A DNA stretch of 64,000 nt, from the NCBI RefSeq assembly GCF_900637185.1, contig NZ_LR134352.1:3400001-3464000 (forward strand). Direction: 5' to 3'. A program made the position numbers and the translations under genes. The DNA is from Nocardia asteroides (GTDB lineage Bacteria; Actinomycetota; Actinomycetes; Mycobacteriales; Mycobacteriaceae). The notes beneath the pieces are model-generated. The model saw only the letters and a list, made by a program, of their open reading frames with translations. It made no database searches and was not told the DNA's origin. Of this stretch, positions 1-7,375 are shown one piece after another. The first letter of the stretch is position 1. Every line of letters begins with the position of its first letter.

Positions 1-453
1 CGTGCCATCGTCAACTTCGAGGGCCCGATCGTGTTCACCGTGATCTCGCGGTACCACGGCGGCGCGTTCGTGGTGTTCTCGAAGGCGCTGAACCCGAACA
101 TGACCGTGCTCGCGCTCGAGGGCTCGTTCGCCTCGGTGCTCGGTGGCGCGCCCGCCGCCGCGGTGGTCTTCGCCGGCGAGGTCAACTCCCGGACCGCGGC
201 CGACCCGCGCGTGCGTGACCTGGAGACCCAGGCCGCGAACGCGGTCGGCACCGACCGCGCGACCCTCACCGCTGAACTCGACGAGGTCCGTTCGTCGGTG
301 CGCGCGGAGAAGCTGGGCGATGTGGCCGCGGAGTTCGACCGCGTGCACAACATCCAGCGCGCCGTCGAGGTCGGTTCGGTGGACGCCATCGTCAGCGTCA
401 CCGACCTGCGCCCGCGCATCATCTCGGCCATCGAGACGGGCCTGACCACGTAG
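1..453 (+). CDS. Acyl-CoA carboxylase, carboxyltransferase C-terminus (partial)
   Basis: The window opens inside this gene; only the last 150 codons are present, ending at TAG 451-453. The visible part is the end of a biotin-dependent carboxyltransferase domain, recognisable from the segment GGAFVVFSKALNPN and the following Gly/Ala-rich stretch (SVLGGAPAAAVVF), which in this family shapes the crotonase-like site that moves a carboxyl group from biotin to an acyl-CoA. The tail (residues about 60-150) is helical and charged. In actinomycetes this end can belong to a separate beta subunit or to a large fused acyl-CoA carboxylase; the window does not show which, nor the acyl-CoA substrate. A long hairpin follows directly, so this is probably the last gene of its transcript. 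Confidence 0.75.
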   Translation, partial: RAIVNFEGPIVFTVISRYHGGAFVVFSKALNPNMTVLALEGSFASVLGGAPAAAVVFAGEVNSRTAADPRVRDLETQAANAVGTDRATLTAELDEVRSSVRAEKLGDVAAEFDRVHNIQRAVEVGSVDAIVSVTDLRPRIISAIETGLTT

Positions 454-461
454 TTCCGCCC

Positions 462-513
462 GGCACCCGACCGCCCACCCCGGTATTCCGGGGTGGGCGG
501 TCGCGTCGGTGCC
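462..513 (+). terminator. Long hairpin terminator after the carboxylase gene
   Basis: A perfect 16-bp stem (CGACCGCCCACCCCGG at 468-483 pairing with 488-503) closes a TATT loop. Outer arms GGCACC (462-467) and GGTGCC (508-513) extend it after a small mismatch. It starts 9 bases after the stop codon. There is no U-run, which is usual for hairpin terminators in high-GC actinomycetes. Confidence 0.75.
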
Positions 514-590
514 CCTGGCTTTCGCCGGTGATCGGGAGGACACTGCTCGGGGAGGCATTCCTGCTCGGTCCGGCCGGAGAAGGGTGCGCG

Positions 591-632
591 ATGACCGAAC
601 GGCAGACGATCACCCCGGGCGCGGCGCGGTGA
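591..632 (+). CDS. Possible 13-residue leader ORF coupled to the next gene
   Basis: ATG 591 has a good ribosome site (GGAGAAGGG, 577-585) and encodes MTERQTITPGAAR, stopping at TGA 630-632. The stop overlaps GTG 629, the best start of the oxidoreductase gene, as GTGA. The main gene has no ribosome site of its own, so ribosomes finishing this ORF could re-initiate there. It may instead only show that the main start is misjudged; nothing in the peptide itself suggests a function. Confidence 0.35.
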   Translation: MTERQTITPGAAR

Positions 633-1786
633 GGCGCACGCGCGGCGGCATGCGGGCCGGGATCGCCGACCCGAGCCTGCGCAGCCGGGGGATACCGGAC
701 TTCACGCAGCGCAACGCGCGCGTCCTCGCGGCCATGACCGGCGCCGATTCACTGTGGACCGTCGACCATCTGATCGGCCTGTTCCCGGCCTCGATCTGGC
801 GGCCCGCGCACCTCGGCGGGGCCAGGGTCGTTCCGCATGCCGACGCCTATTTCGAACCGTGGACGATGCTCGGCTACGCCGCGGCCAAGAACCGATGGCG
901 CGGGCTCCGCTTGGGCGTGGGTGTCACCGACACCGGCCGCAGGCATCCGGCGGTCACCGCGCAGGCCGCCGCGACCCTGCACCTGCTCACCCGGGGGCGC
1001 GCGATTCTCGGGATCGGGCCGGGCGAACGGGAGAACAACGCGCCCTACGGTGTCGACTGGCAGCGCCCGGTGGCGCGATTCGAAGAGGCGATCGCGACGA
1101 TCCGGGCACTGTGGGATTCGCACGGCGAGCCGATCTCCCGCGATTCGGAGTTCTTCCCGCTGCGGGACGCGGTGTTCGCGCTGCCGCCGTATCGAGGAAC
1201 CCGGCCGGAGCTGTGGATGGGCGCGCACGGCCCGCGGATGCTGCGGATCACCGGCCGCTACGCCGACGCGTGGATGCCCGCCTTCACGACCACCCCGGCC
1301 GACTACCGCGCCAAACTCGACACCATCCGAGGCGTCGCCGCCGACGCCGGGCGCGACCCGGCGTCGGTACGCGCGGCCGCCTGGCTGTTCGTGGTCACCG
1401 CCCGCACGCCCGCGATCGTCGAGGAGATCCTCGACTCGGCGGCGGTTCGCGCCTACGCCCTGACGGCCTCGGCGCAGACCTGGGCGAAGCACGGCGTCGA
1501 GCATCCGATGGGGCCGGCGTTCACGGGCGCGCAGGACATCCTGCCGCAGACCATCGACGAGGCCACCGCGCTGGCCCACGGGCGACGCGCGCCCCTTGGC
1601 CTGCTGCGCGACTACCTCCTGGCGGGTACTCCCGCCGAGGTGCTCGACCAGCTCGCCGAGCGCCGCGACCACGGCCTCAGCTATCCGGTGCTGGTCGATC
1701 TCGGCGGTTGCCATCCCCGGCTGAGCACGGGGATGCGCACGTCGGCTTCCTTCGCGGCGGTGGTGCGCGGCGTGCGCAAGCTGTGA
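629..1786 (+). CDS. F420-dependent LLM-class oxidoreductase (phthiodiolone-ketoreductase-like)
   Basis: Luciferase-like TIM-barrel oxidoreductase of 385 residues. Its order of motifs (ADSLWTVDHL, YFEPWTMLGY, LGVGVTDTGRRHPAVTAQAA, ILGIGPGERENN, ELWMGAHGPRML, HGVEHPMG) closely follows the mycobacterial F420-dependent phthiodiolone ketoreductase family (Rv2951c type, about 381 residues), so hydride transfer from reduced F420 to a ketone is the expected chemistry. The substrate is unknown, since no dimycocerosate genes are seen nearby. GTG 629 gives a length matching the family; ATG 650 is an alternative. The frame is open further upstream, but that sequence is Arg-rich and unlike the family. It ends 10 bases before a convergent gene. 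Confidence 0.8.
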   Translation: MRRTRGGMRAGIADPSLRSRGIPDFTQRNARVLAAMTGADSLWTVDHLIGLFPASIWRPAHLGGARVVPHADAYFEPWTMLGYAAAKNRWRGLRLGVGVTDTGRRHPAVTAQAAATLHLLTRGRAILGIGPGERENNAPYGVDWQRPVARFEEAIATIRALWDSHGEPISRDSEFFPLRDAVFALPPYRGTRPELWMGAHGPRMLRITGRYADAWMPAFTTTPADYRAKLDTIRGVAADAGRDPASVRAAAWLFVVTARTPAIVEEILDSAAVRAYALTASAQTWAKHGVEHPMGPAFTGAQDILPQTIDEATALAHGRRAPLGLLRDYLLAGTPAEVLDQLAERRDHGLSYPVLVDLGGCHPRLSTGMRTSASFAAVVRGVRKL

Positions 1787-1796
1787 AGGCGCGCGC

Positions 1797-2129
1797 TCAG
1801 TCCTTGCCGAGCGCGTGCGCGAGCTGCTTCTTGTTCATCTTCGAGCGGCCCTCGATATTGCGATCCTTGGCCTCTTCGTAGAGCTGGTCGCGGGTCAGGC
1901 CACGCGGTCCCTTGCGGTGCGCGCGCTGACCGCCGCGCTTACCCGAGGACATGTCCGTCCGGGACAGCTTGCTCGAGGTCTTCGACTCGCCCTTGCGGGC
2001 CCGTTCCTTGTTGACGGTGCGCGCGGCGATCTCCTCGGCCCTGTCCTCGCCGACGCCGCGTTCCTCCTGCGACTCCTTGATGTGCTTGTACTGCCGTTCG
2101 CGCTTGTCGCTCCACGCCTGCTGCGGCAT
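1797..2129 (-). CDS. Rho_N-domain basic stress protein
   Basis: A 110-residue, highly charged protein. Residues 1-75 are rich in Lys, Arg, Glu and Ser (QAWSDKRERQYKHIKES), and the last 35 residues (LTRDQLYEEAKDRNIEGRSKMNKKQLAHAL) match a Rho N-terminal/SAP-like helical fold that binds nucleic acid. Actinobacterial relatives are often labelled plasmid stabilisation protein, a label with little support; I infer a nucleic-acid-binding stress protein. ATG 2129 is preceded by GAGGAGG. A SigF-type promoter lies about 45 bases upstream, inside the end of the metallophosphoesterase gene, so this gene can be expressed apart from that operon. Confidence 0.75.
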   Translation of the reverse strand: MPQQAWSDKRERQYKHIKESQEERGVGEDRAEEIAARTVNKERARKGESKTSSKLSRTDMSSGKRGGQRAHRKGPRGLTRDQLYEEAKDRNIEGRSKMNKKQLAHALGKD

Positions 2130-2174
2130 GACCGATACCTCCTCGTCTCGGATCGGGTCTCGTTCTCCGGGCGT

Positions 2175-2199
2175 TTACCCGGTCGCGGCACCCGGAAAC
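2175..2199 (-). promoter_or_regulatory. SigF-type promoter for the Rho_N gene
   Basis: Read on the minus strand: GTTT (2199-2196), 15 bases, GGGTAA (2180-2175). It overlaps the stop codon of the metallophosphoesterase gene and sits 45 bases before the Rho_N start. Same layout and spacer as the other SigF-type sites in the window. Confidence 0.6.
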
Positions 2200-2927
2200 A
2201 CCAGGTCCCGCGGCGCGAGATCGTAGACGGCGTACTCCGTGCCGATCACCGGCTGCGCCACATTGCGCACCCGGATCCCGCCCGGGGTGGTGCCGCGTTC
2301 GGTGCCCGCGTGCGCGTGCCCGTGGATCGCCAGGTCGGCGCCGCACGCGTCGATCGCCTCGCCCAGCAGGTAGGACCCGAGGAACGGATAGATCTCGGGT
2401 GGCTCGCCGTGCAGGGTGTCCGACACCGGCGAGTAGTGCGTCAGCGCGACCGTCACGTCGGTGCGCAGTTCGCTCAGCGCCGTCCGCAACCGGTCGGCCA
2501 GCTCGACGGAGTGCTCGGCGAACTCGCGCATCTGCGGTTCGCCGAAGGCGCTCGCGCACTTGCCGGCGAAGCCGCCGCCGAAGCCCTTGGTGCCGGCGAT
2601 GCCCAGGGTCCGGTCGCCGATGGTGAAGGCGACGGCCGAGCCTTCCAGCACGGTGATGCCGTGTTCGGTGAGCAGCTCGGTCATCTTCTCGGCCTGGTCG
2701 CTGTGATAGTCGTGGTTGCCGAGCACGGCGACGACCGGGACGTCCAGCTCGCCGAATTCCGCGGCGACGGTCTTGGCCTCGTCCATGGTGCCGACGCGGG
2801 TGAGGTCACCGGCCAGCAGCAGTACGTCCGCGTGCTCGGCCAGATCGGCGAGCTGCGGGCGCAGCCTGCCCCGGCAGTCGGCGCTCAGATGCACGTCTCC
2901 GACGGCGGCGATCCGCATGGTGGTCAT
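2175..2927 (-). CDS. Calcineurin-like metallophosphoesterase
   Basis: A 250-residue soluble phosphoesterase with all metal-binding blocks in order: GDVHL near residue 10, AGDLTR near 40, GNHDYH near 71, THYSP near 167 and GHAHAG near 210. Such enzymes hold two metal ions and cleave phosphodiesters or phosphomonoesters; the substrate cannot be read from sequence. ATG 2927 overlaps the stop of the upstream nucleotidyltransferase gene as TGATG, a one-base overlap typical of translational coupling, so the two are made together. A second in-frame ATG at 2918 is possible. Confidence 0.85.
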   Translation of the reverse strand: MTTMRIAAVGDVHLSADCRGRLRPQLADLAEHADVLLLAGDLTRVGTMDEAKTVAAEFGELDVPVVAVLGNHDYHSDQAEKMTELLTEHGITVLEGSAVAFTIGDRTLGIAGTKGFGGGFAGKCASAFGEPQMREFAEHSVELADRLRTALSELRTDVTVALTHYSPVSDTLHGEPPEIYPFLGSYLLGEAIDACGADLAIHGHAHAGTERGTTPGGIRVRNVAQPVIGTEYAVYDLAPRDLVFPGAATG

Positions 2928-3748
2928 CACCTCAGCACTTCCGGGGTCGTGGGCGCGCCCGGCCGGTTGACCCGGACGTCGTTGTGCACCCGCAGCGACC
3001 CGACCCGTTCCCGCAGCACCGTTTCCAGCGCCTCCCTGCTCTGTTCGTCGCCGACCTCGCCGGTCAGCACCAGCACCTCGCCGCGCAGGGTCACGTGCAC
3101 GCCCATCGTCGCGGTGCGCGGATCCTCGGCGAACGCGCGGCGCAGATTCGCGACGAGATATTGCGGCGGTTCGTGCGGCGCGGGCACGGCCGCGGCGAGC
3201 GGTTCGTGGATGCCGAGGTCGGCGACCAGGCTCAGGAACGCCCGGGCGTACGGGGATCCGGCGCACTCGCGGCGCACCTGCGCCCAGTCGACCTGCTCGC
3301 GCAGCGCTCTGGCCGCGGCCAGCAGCGCGGTGAGGTCGAGGCGATGCGCGTCGAGCACCATCAGCTTGTCGACCATCAGGTCGGTGCCGGTCAGGACCGG
3401 CGCGACCGCCGGGCCGACGCGCATCACCTCGGCGCGCGCCAGCAGGGCGTCGTCGACGGTGCGGTGGTTGGTGCGGAAGATGATGTCGACGAGGATGTCG
3501 CCGTGGTAGGCCTTGGTCAGCCAGTTCTCCACCGGGTCGGCGGCCCGGAGCCCGGCGCCCACCAGTGCCGTCCTGGCCGCCGCCGCGTCCTCCGGGCGCA
3601 CGAAGACGTCGACGTCGTGATCGGACTCGGGCCCGCCGCGGGCCCAGACCGCGCAACCACCACCCACCGCGAACCGGACCCCCTTGTCGTGCAAGGTGTT
3701 GACCACCAACGTCAGGGTGTGCAGCAGCTGGTCGATGCCGGCGCTCAT
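2927..3748 (-). CDS. Nucleotidyltransferase-fold protein with C-terminal BON domain
   Basis: A 273-residue protein of two parts. Residues 15-110 resemble a minimal nucleotidyltransferase fold: VRFAVGGGCAVWARGG, then the acidic metal-binding motif SDHDVDVFV, then DILVDIIF. Residues about 200-265 match a BON domain (GEVLVLTGEVGDEQSREALE...VHNDVRV), usually linked to membrane or lipid binding. The combination is unusual. It might modify a protein or small molecule, or be a MenT/AbiEii-like enzyme; I see no cognate antitoxin. ATG 3748 has the ribosome site AAAGGTGG. It is first in a coupled operon with the metallophosphoesterase, behind a SigF-type promoter. Confidence 0.75.
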   Translation of the reverse strand: MSAGIDQLLHTLTLVVNTLHDKGVRFAVGGGCAVWARGGPESDHDVDVFVRPEDAAAARTALVGAGLRAADPVENWLTKAYHGDILVDIIFRTNHRTVDDALLARAEVMRVGPAVAPVLTGTDLMVDKLMVLDAHRLDLTALLAAARALREQVDWAQVRRECAGSPYARAFLSLVADLGIHEPLAAAVPAPHEPPQYLVANLRRAFAEDPRTATMGVHVTLRGEVLVLTGEVGDEQSREALETVLRERVGSLRVHNDVRVNRPGAPTTPEVLR

Positions 3749-3810
3749 CGCGGACCACCTTTCGCCGAAGCGTGCGATCACGTGGGCGCCGAAGCGGCCA
3801 CATGATCGCA

Positions 3811-3835
3811 CTACCCCCGCCCGAAACGCTCAATC
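3811..3835 (-). promoter_or_regulatory. SigF-type promoter for the nucleotidyltransferase-phosphoesterase operon
   Basis: Minus strand: GATT (3835-3832), 15 bases, GGGTAG (3816-3811), 62 bases before ATG 3748. The -35 box has A where other copies have T; spacing and -10 are exact. Confidence 0.55.
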
Positions 3836-3843
3836 ACGGGCGG

Positions 3844-4266
3844 TCAGCCGCTGCCTTCGCGGTCCTCGAGGCCGACCGCGTCGGCGAGTTCGGTCCGCTC
3901 GTCGTCCAGGCCCGGATAGTCGGCGGCGAGCTTGGTCATCAGTCCGTGCAGGCCTTCGGCGATGGCGTTGAGCTTCTGCTGCAGCGCCTCGTCGGAGCGG
4001 GCCTGGGTGTTCTGCAGCAGGGCGACCAGCAGGAAGGTGACGATCGTGGTCGCGGTGTTGATCACCAGCTGCCAGGTGTCGACGCTGGGGAACAGGAACA
4101 CCGACGGCGCCCACAGCAGCACCATGGCCAGGCAGGCGGCGAAGAACCACGCCTTGGACGCGAAGGCGCTGGCCGCCGTGGCGAAGCGGTCGAACAGGGA
4201 GATCCGGCTCGTGATGTCGGACGGCATCGTCGCGCCGTGCGTAGTGCGACCGGCCATGATGACCAC
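3844..4266 (-). CDS. Low-affinity iron permease family membrane protein
   Basis: A 140-residue protein with two membrane segments (residues about 38-58, AWFFAACLAMVLLWAPSVFLF, and 68-88, LVINTATTIVTFLLVALLQN) and a charged C-terminal helix beginning NTQARSDEALQQKLNAIAEGL. This arrangement is the low-affinity iron permease family signature; transport in bacterial members is inferred from yeast Fet4 and not proven. ATG 4266 is used; ATG 4257 (MAGRTTHG) is equally possible. A second member of the family lies at 49152-49529, in the other stress cluster. The gene is divergent from the ANTAR regulator, with no SigF-type promoter visible. Confidence 0.75.
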   Translation of the reverse strand: MVIMAGRTTHGATMPSDITSRISLFDRFATAASAFASKAWFFAACLAMVLLWAPSVFLFPSVDTWQLVINTATTIVTFLLVALLQNTQARSDEALQQKLNAIAEGLHGLMTKLAADYPGLDDERTELADAVGLEDREGSG

Positions 4267-4366
4267 CTGCTTTCCGGCGGATCGGCGAGGACTCTGGTAT
4301 TCCGGCCATAGCCGTTCCGCGCGGTTTCAACCAGGCGCGTGGCCGTCACCGCGGCGGTGAATAATC

Positions 4367-5062
4367 ATGGGCATGACCGAACAGAACGACACGTCGACCG
4401 CCGGGCGTGCGCTGGTCGGGCAGGTGATCGGTATGGGCGACACCCTCGCGGTCGGCCGGTTCCGCTACCTGTTCGCGACGCACCGCTGGGAATGGTCCGA
4501 CGAAGTCGCGGCCATGCACGGCTATCCGCCCGGCACGGTGCCGACCACCGCCATGTTGCTGTCGCACAAGCATCCCGACGACCGGGACCGGGTCGCCGAG
4601 GTGCTCACCTCGATGGACCACGGCGCCACCTTCTCCAGCCATCACCGGATCATCGACACCGCGGGCCGCCTGCGTGACGTGCTCGTCGTCTCCGAGCACA
4701 TCACGGACGCGGACGGGACGGTGATCGGCACCGAGGGCTACTACATCGACGTGTCCGGGACCGCCGCCGAATACCGGCGCGAGGCCATCGACGCCGCCTT
4801 GCCCACCCTGCTCGAGGCGCGGGTGGTGATCGAGCAGGCCAAGGGCGCGCTGATGGTCGCCTACGCGATCGACGCCGACCAGGCGTTCCGGGTGCTGCGC
4901 TGGCGCTCCCAGGAGACCAACGTCAAACTACGGACGATCGCCGAACGGGTGGTGGGCGCCCTGCCCACGGTCGGCGGCGCCGACGTGGGCCTGCGCACCC
5001 GCCTCGACCACGTCCTGCTCACCGCGCACGAGGACCCGCCCGCCGATCACGGCACCGGATAG
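4367..5062 (+). CDS. PAS-ANTAR RNA-binding antiterminator-type regulator
   Basis: A 231-residue two-domain signalling protein. Residues 25-135 form a PAS/PAC fold (FRYLFATHRWEWSDEVAAMHGYPPGT, then HKHPDDRDRVAEVL, then a PAC tail). Residues 145-205 are an ANTAR domain with the typical EARVVIEQAKGALMVAYAIDADQAFRVLRWRSQETNVKLRTIA helices, which in the family bind paired RNA hairpins to prevent termination. PAS probably senses a ligand or redox state. ATG 4367 or 4373 could be the start; both follow a GGTG-containing site. The 3' end overlaps the convergent FMN-reductase gene by 16 bases. No target hairpin pair was identified nearby. Confidence 0.85.
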   Translation: MGMTEQNDTSTAGRALVGQVIGMGDTLAVGRFRYLFATHRWEWSDEVAAMHGYPPGTVPTTAMLLSHKHPDDRDRVAEVLTSMDHGATFSSHHRIIDTAGRLRDVLVVSEHITDADGTVIGTEGYYIDVSGTAAEYRREAIDAALPTLLEARVVIEQAKGALMVAYAIDADQAFRVLRWRSQETNVKLRTIAERVVGALPTVGGADVGLRTRLDHVLLTAHEDPPADHGTG

Positions 5063-5658
5063 TTCTGCGCGCGCAGCAGATTCGCGAGATGGGCGGCATT
5101 GGCCGCCATCGTCGCGGTCGCCGCGCGGACCGCGTCCGGTGTCTCGGGGAGGTCGTTGTAGTCGACGCCGCCCATCGCCTCCCCGTTCCAGTAGGTGCAA
5201 CCCTGGGCGGGGATGGTGAAACCGATGTCGTCGAAGGCTTGGAAGGTGTCGGCGGCGATCTTGTGCGCGCCGTCCTCGTTGCCGACGATGGCGGCGATGC
5301 CGACCTTGCCGAACAGGGCGGGCCTGCCCGCGCTGTCGGTGGTGGACAGTTCGGCGTCGAGCCGTTCGAGAACGCGTTGCGCGACCGAGGACAGGTGACC
5401 CATCCAGGTGGGGGTCGCGAGCAGCACGATGTCGGCGTCGAGGACGCTGCGCCGGATGTCGGGCCACTGGTCGCCGTCGCCCTCGTCGACACTCACCCCC
5501 GGTCTGATGTCGAAGTCGGCGATCCGCACCGAGCGGCCGTCCACGTCGTGGGTGGCCAGCTCGGCGAGCACCTGATCGGCGATCAGCGCACTGCTCGACG
5601 CGGCGGGGGATGCTTTCAGCGAGCAGACCAGGGCGAGCGCGTGCAGCCGTGTGGCCAT
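5047..5658 (-). CDS. NADPH-dependent FMN reductase / flavodoxin-family protein
   Basis: A 203-residue flavodoxin-fold protein. LALVCSLKASPAASSSALI (residues 8-26) is the FMN phosphate loop; ADIVLLATPTWMGHLSS (74-90) and AIVGNEDGAHK (122-132) follow as in NADPH-dependent FMN reductases and WrbA/azoreductase relatives. It likely shuttles electrons from NAD(P)H to flavin or quinone. It is the last gene of a tight minus-strand set (TPP enzyme, Pro-rich protein, decarboxylase, this gene); the gap to the decarboxylase is 20 bases and carries the ribosome site AAAGGAA. Confidence 0.8.
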   Translation of the reverse strand: MATRLHALALVCSLKASPAASSSALIADQVLAELATHDVDGRSVRIADFDIRPGVSVDEGDGDQWPDIRRSVLDADIVLLATPTWMGHLSSVAQRVLERLDAELSTTDSAGRPALFGKVGIAAIVGNEDGAHKIAADTFQAFDDIGFTIPAQGCTYWNGEAMGGVDYNDLPETPDAVRAATATMAANAAHLANLLRAQNYPVP

Positions 5659-5678
5659 GGGGAATTCCTTTCGGGAGG

Positions 5679-7139
5679 TCAGTTCTCGCGGACGACGCGC
5701 AGGGTGTGCAGCCGGGGGTCGTCGGCGTCGGGCACGTTCAGGCCCGCGGCGATGCCGGTGCGCAGATAGTCGACGACCGCCGCGCCGATCCGTTCACCCG
5801 GGACCACCACGGGGATGCCGGGCGGGTACGGGGTGAGCTGTTCGGCGGCGATCCGGCCGGCGGCCTTGTCGACGGGCACCACCTCGGACGGCCCGAAGAA
5901 CGCGTCACGCGGCAGCATCACCGACTCCTGTTGCAGGTCCTCGGGAGTGGGCAGGCTGATCCGCGGCGGCGTCGGGTCGCCGAGCCCGGCTCGCCACAGC
6001 GCGAGCGCGTCGACGAGCCCGTCCACGGTGAGGCCGTCGTCGGCGGTGGACACCGTGGCCAGCACCCGGCGATGATCGCTGAGACCGAGGTCGATGTTGC
6101 GGTGCGCGCGCAGCCAGTCCGCGGCGTCGTAGCCGCTCGCGCCGGTGGCGGAGACGTCGACCAGTACCTGCAGCATGTCCAGATCGTGGGAGGCTTCCAC
6201 GCCGAGCAGCTCGTCGTGCATGACGGTGAGGCCGTTGATCTCCGACAGCCCCGCCCTGGCCCGCCGGGCCGCGCTCAGCGCGCCGTCGAGCAGGTCGTGG
6301 CCGAATTCGACCATCTGCCTGCGCCAGCCGTCGAGGGCGGCGTAGATCAGCACGTTGGGGCTGGTGGTCATCAGCAGGTCGGCGCAGCTGCGCAGGTGGA
6401 CCGGGTCCACCAGGTCGCCCTGCAGGTGGAACACCGAGCCCTGTTCGAAGCCCATGCCCATCTTGTGCACGCTCACCACACACACGTCGGCGCCCACGTC
6501 CATGGCCCAGGTCGGCAGCTTCTCGTGGAAGGGCAGGTGCGCGCCCCAGGCCTCGTCGACGATGAGCGGCTTGCCCCTGGCATGACAGACCTGCGCGATA
6601 CCCCTGATGTCGGCGCAGGTGCCGTACGGGCTGGGGCTGACGATCAGCGCCCCCGCCGCGTCGGGATGCTCGCGCCAGGCCTGCTCGACCTCCTCCGGTG
6701 ACGGCGGATGCGAGAAGTGCCGCTCGGCGTCCCAGCGCGGGGAGATCCAGTACGGCCGCACCCCGGAGAAGATCAGCCCGGCCACGATGGATTTGTGGCT
6801 GTCCCTGGCCACCAGCAGGCCGCCGTCGTGCCCGGCGACGGCCATCATGGCCGCCTTCACCGACAGCGAGCTGCCGCAGGTGGAGAAGAACGCGGCGTCG
6901 GCGCCGACGGCGTCGGCCATCAGCTCCTCGGCCTCGGTGAGCACCCCGTGGCGGGCCAGCCGGTCGTCCAGGCCGGGCGCGGCCAGGATGTCGCTGCGGA
7001 AGGCGTCGGCGCCCAGGGCGCTGAGCACCCGGTCGTCGACGCCGCGGCCCTGCCGATGTCCGGGCGGGGTGAAACCGTAGCGGCCGAGCGCGTGATATTC
7101 GGCGACGGCGGCGAGCAGGGGGGCGGAGCTGTGGTCCAT
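5679..7139 (-). CDS. PLP-dependent Orn/Lys/Arg decarboxylase
   Basis: A 486-residue fold-type I PLP enzyme. Visible markers are GFTPPGHRQG (residues 22-31), FFSTCGSSLSVKA (84-96), the aspartate motif IVDEAWGAH (near 191-199), and SVHKMG with the PLP lysine at residue 226. The C-terminal domain (about 360-486) ends with TPYPPGIPVVVPGE, a hallmark of the Orn/Lys/Arg decarboxylase family. It should turn a basic amino acid into a polyamine or cadaverine; which one is not readable. ATG 7139 follows CCGAGGAGGTC. Amine oxidases lie far away (58.8 and 61 kb), so no direct link is claimed. Confidence 0.85.
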   Translation of the reverse strand: MDHSSAPLLAAVAEYHALGRYGFTPPGHRQGRGVDDRVLSALGADAFRSDILAAPGLDDRLARHGVLTEAEELMADAVGADAAFFSTCGSSLSVKAAMMAVAGHDGGLLVARDSHKSIVAGLIFSGVRPYWISPRWDAERHFSHPPSPEEVEQAWREHPDAAGALIVSPSPYGTCADIRGIAQVCHARGKPLIVDEAWGAHLPFHEKLPTWAMDVGADVCVVSVHKMGMGFEQGSVFHLQGDLVDPVHLRSCADLLMTTSPNVLIYAALDGWRRQMVEFGHDLLDGALSAARRARAGLSEINGLTVMHDELLGVEASHDLDMLQVLVDVSATGASGYDAADWLRAHRNIDLGLSDHRRVLATVSTADDGLTVDGLVDALALWRAGLGDPTPPRISLPTPEDLQQESVMLPRDAFFGPSEVVPVDKAAGRIAAEQLTPYPPGIPVVVPGERIGAAVVDYLRTGIAAGLNVPDADDPRLHTLRVVREN

Positions 7140-7162
7140 TGCGGTCGACCTCCTCGGACGGA

Positions 7163-7351
7163 CTAGTGCTGCTGTGCCGACGGACCCGGCAGCGGCGGCT
7201 TCGGCGTCGGTACCGGCGGGAACGGTTCCGGATTCGGGTTCGGATCCGGTGGGGTCGGCACCGGGTCGCTGGGCTGGGGCGGGACCGGATCGGGGTCGGG
7301 TCCCGGCGGGAACGGGGGCTGCGGCGGCGGTTGGGTGAGTTCGACGGGCAT
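7163..7351 (-). CDS. Small proline-rich protein (62 residues)
   Basis: A short ORF in which nearly half the residues are proline, in runs such as PPPQPPFPPGPDPDPVPP and PPVPTPKPPLPG. ATG 7351 lies 8 bases after a good ribosome site (AGGAAGG); GTG 7360 is in frame but overlaps that site. No signal peptide or membrane segment is seen. It is sandwiched between the TPP enzyme gene (24 bases upstream) and the decarboxylase (23 bases downstream), which supports it being a real, co-transcribed gene. The sequence suggests an extended polyproline linker or scaffold; no function is recognised. Confidence 0.6.
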   Translation of the reverse strand: MPVELTQPPPQPPFPPGPDPDPVPPQPSDPVPTPPDPNPNPEPFPPVPTPKPPLPGPSAQQH

Positions 7352-7375
7352 GGTGATCACCTTCCTGAGGTCGGG

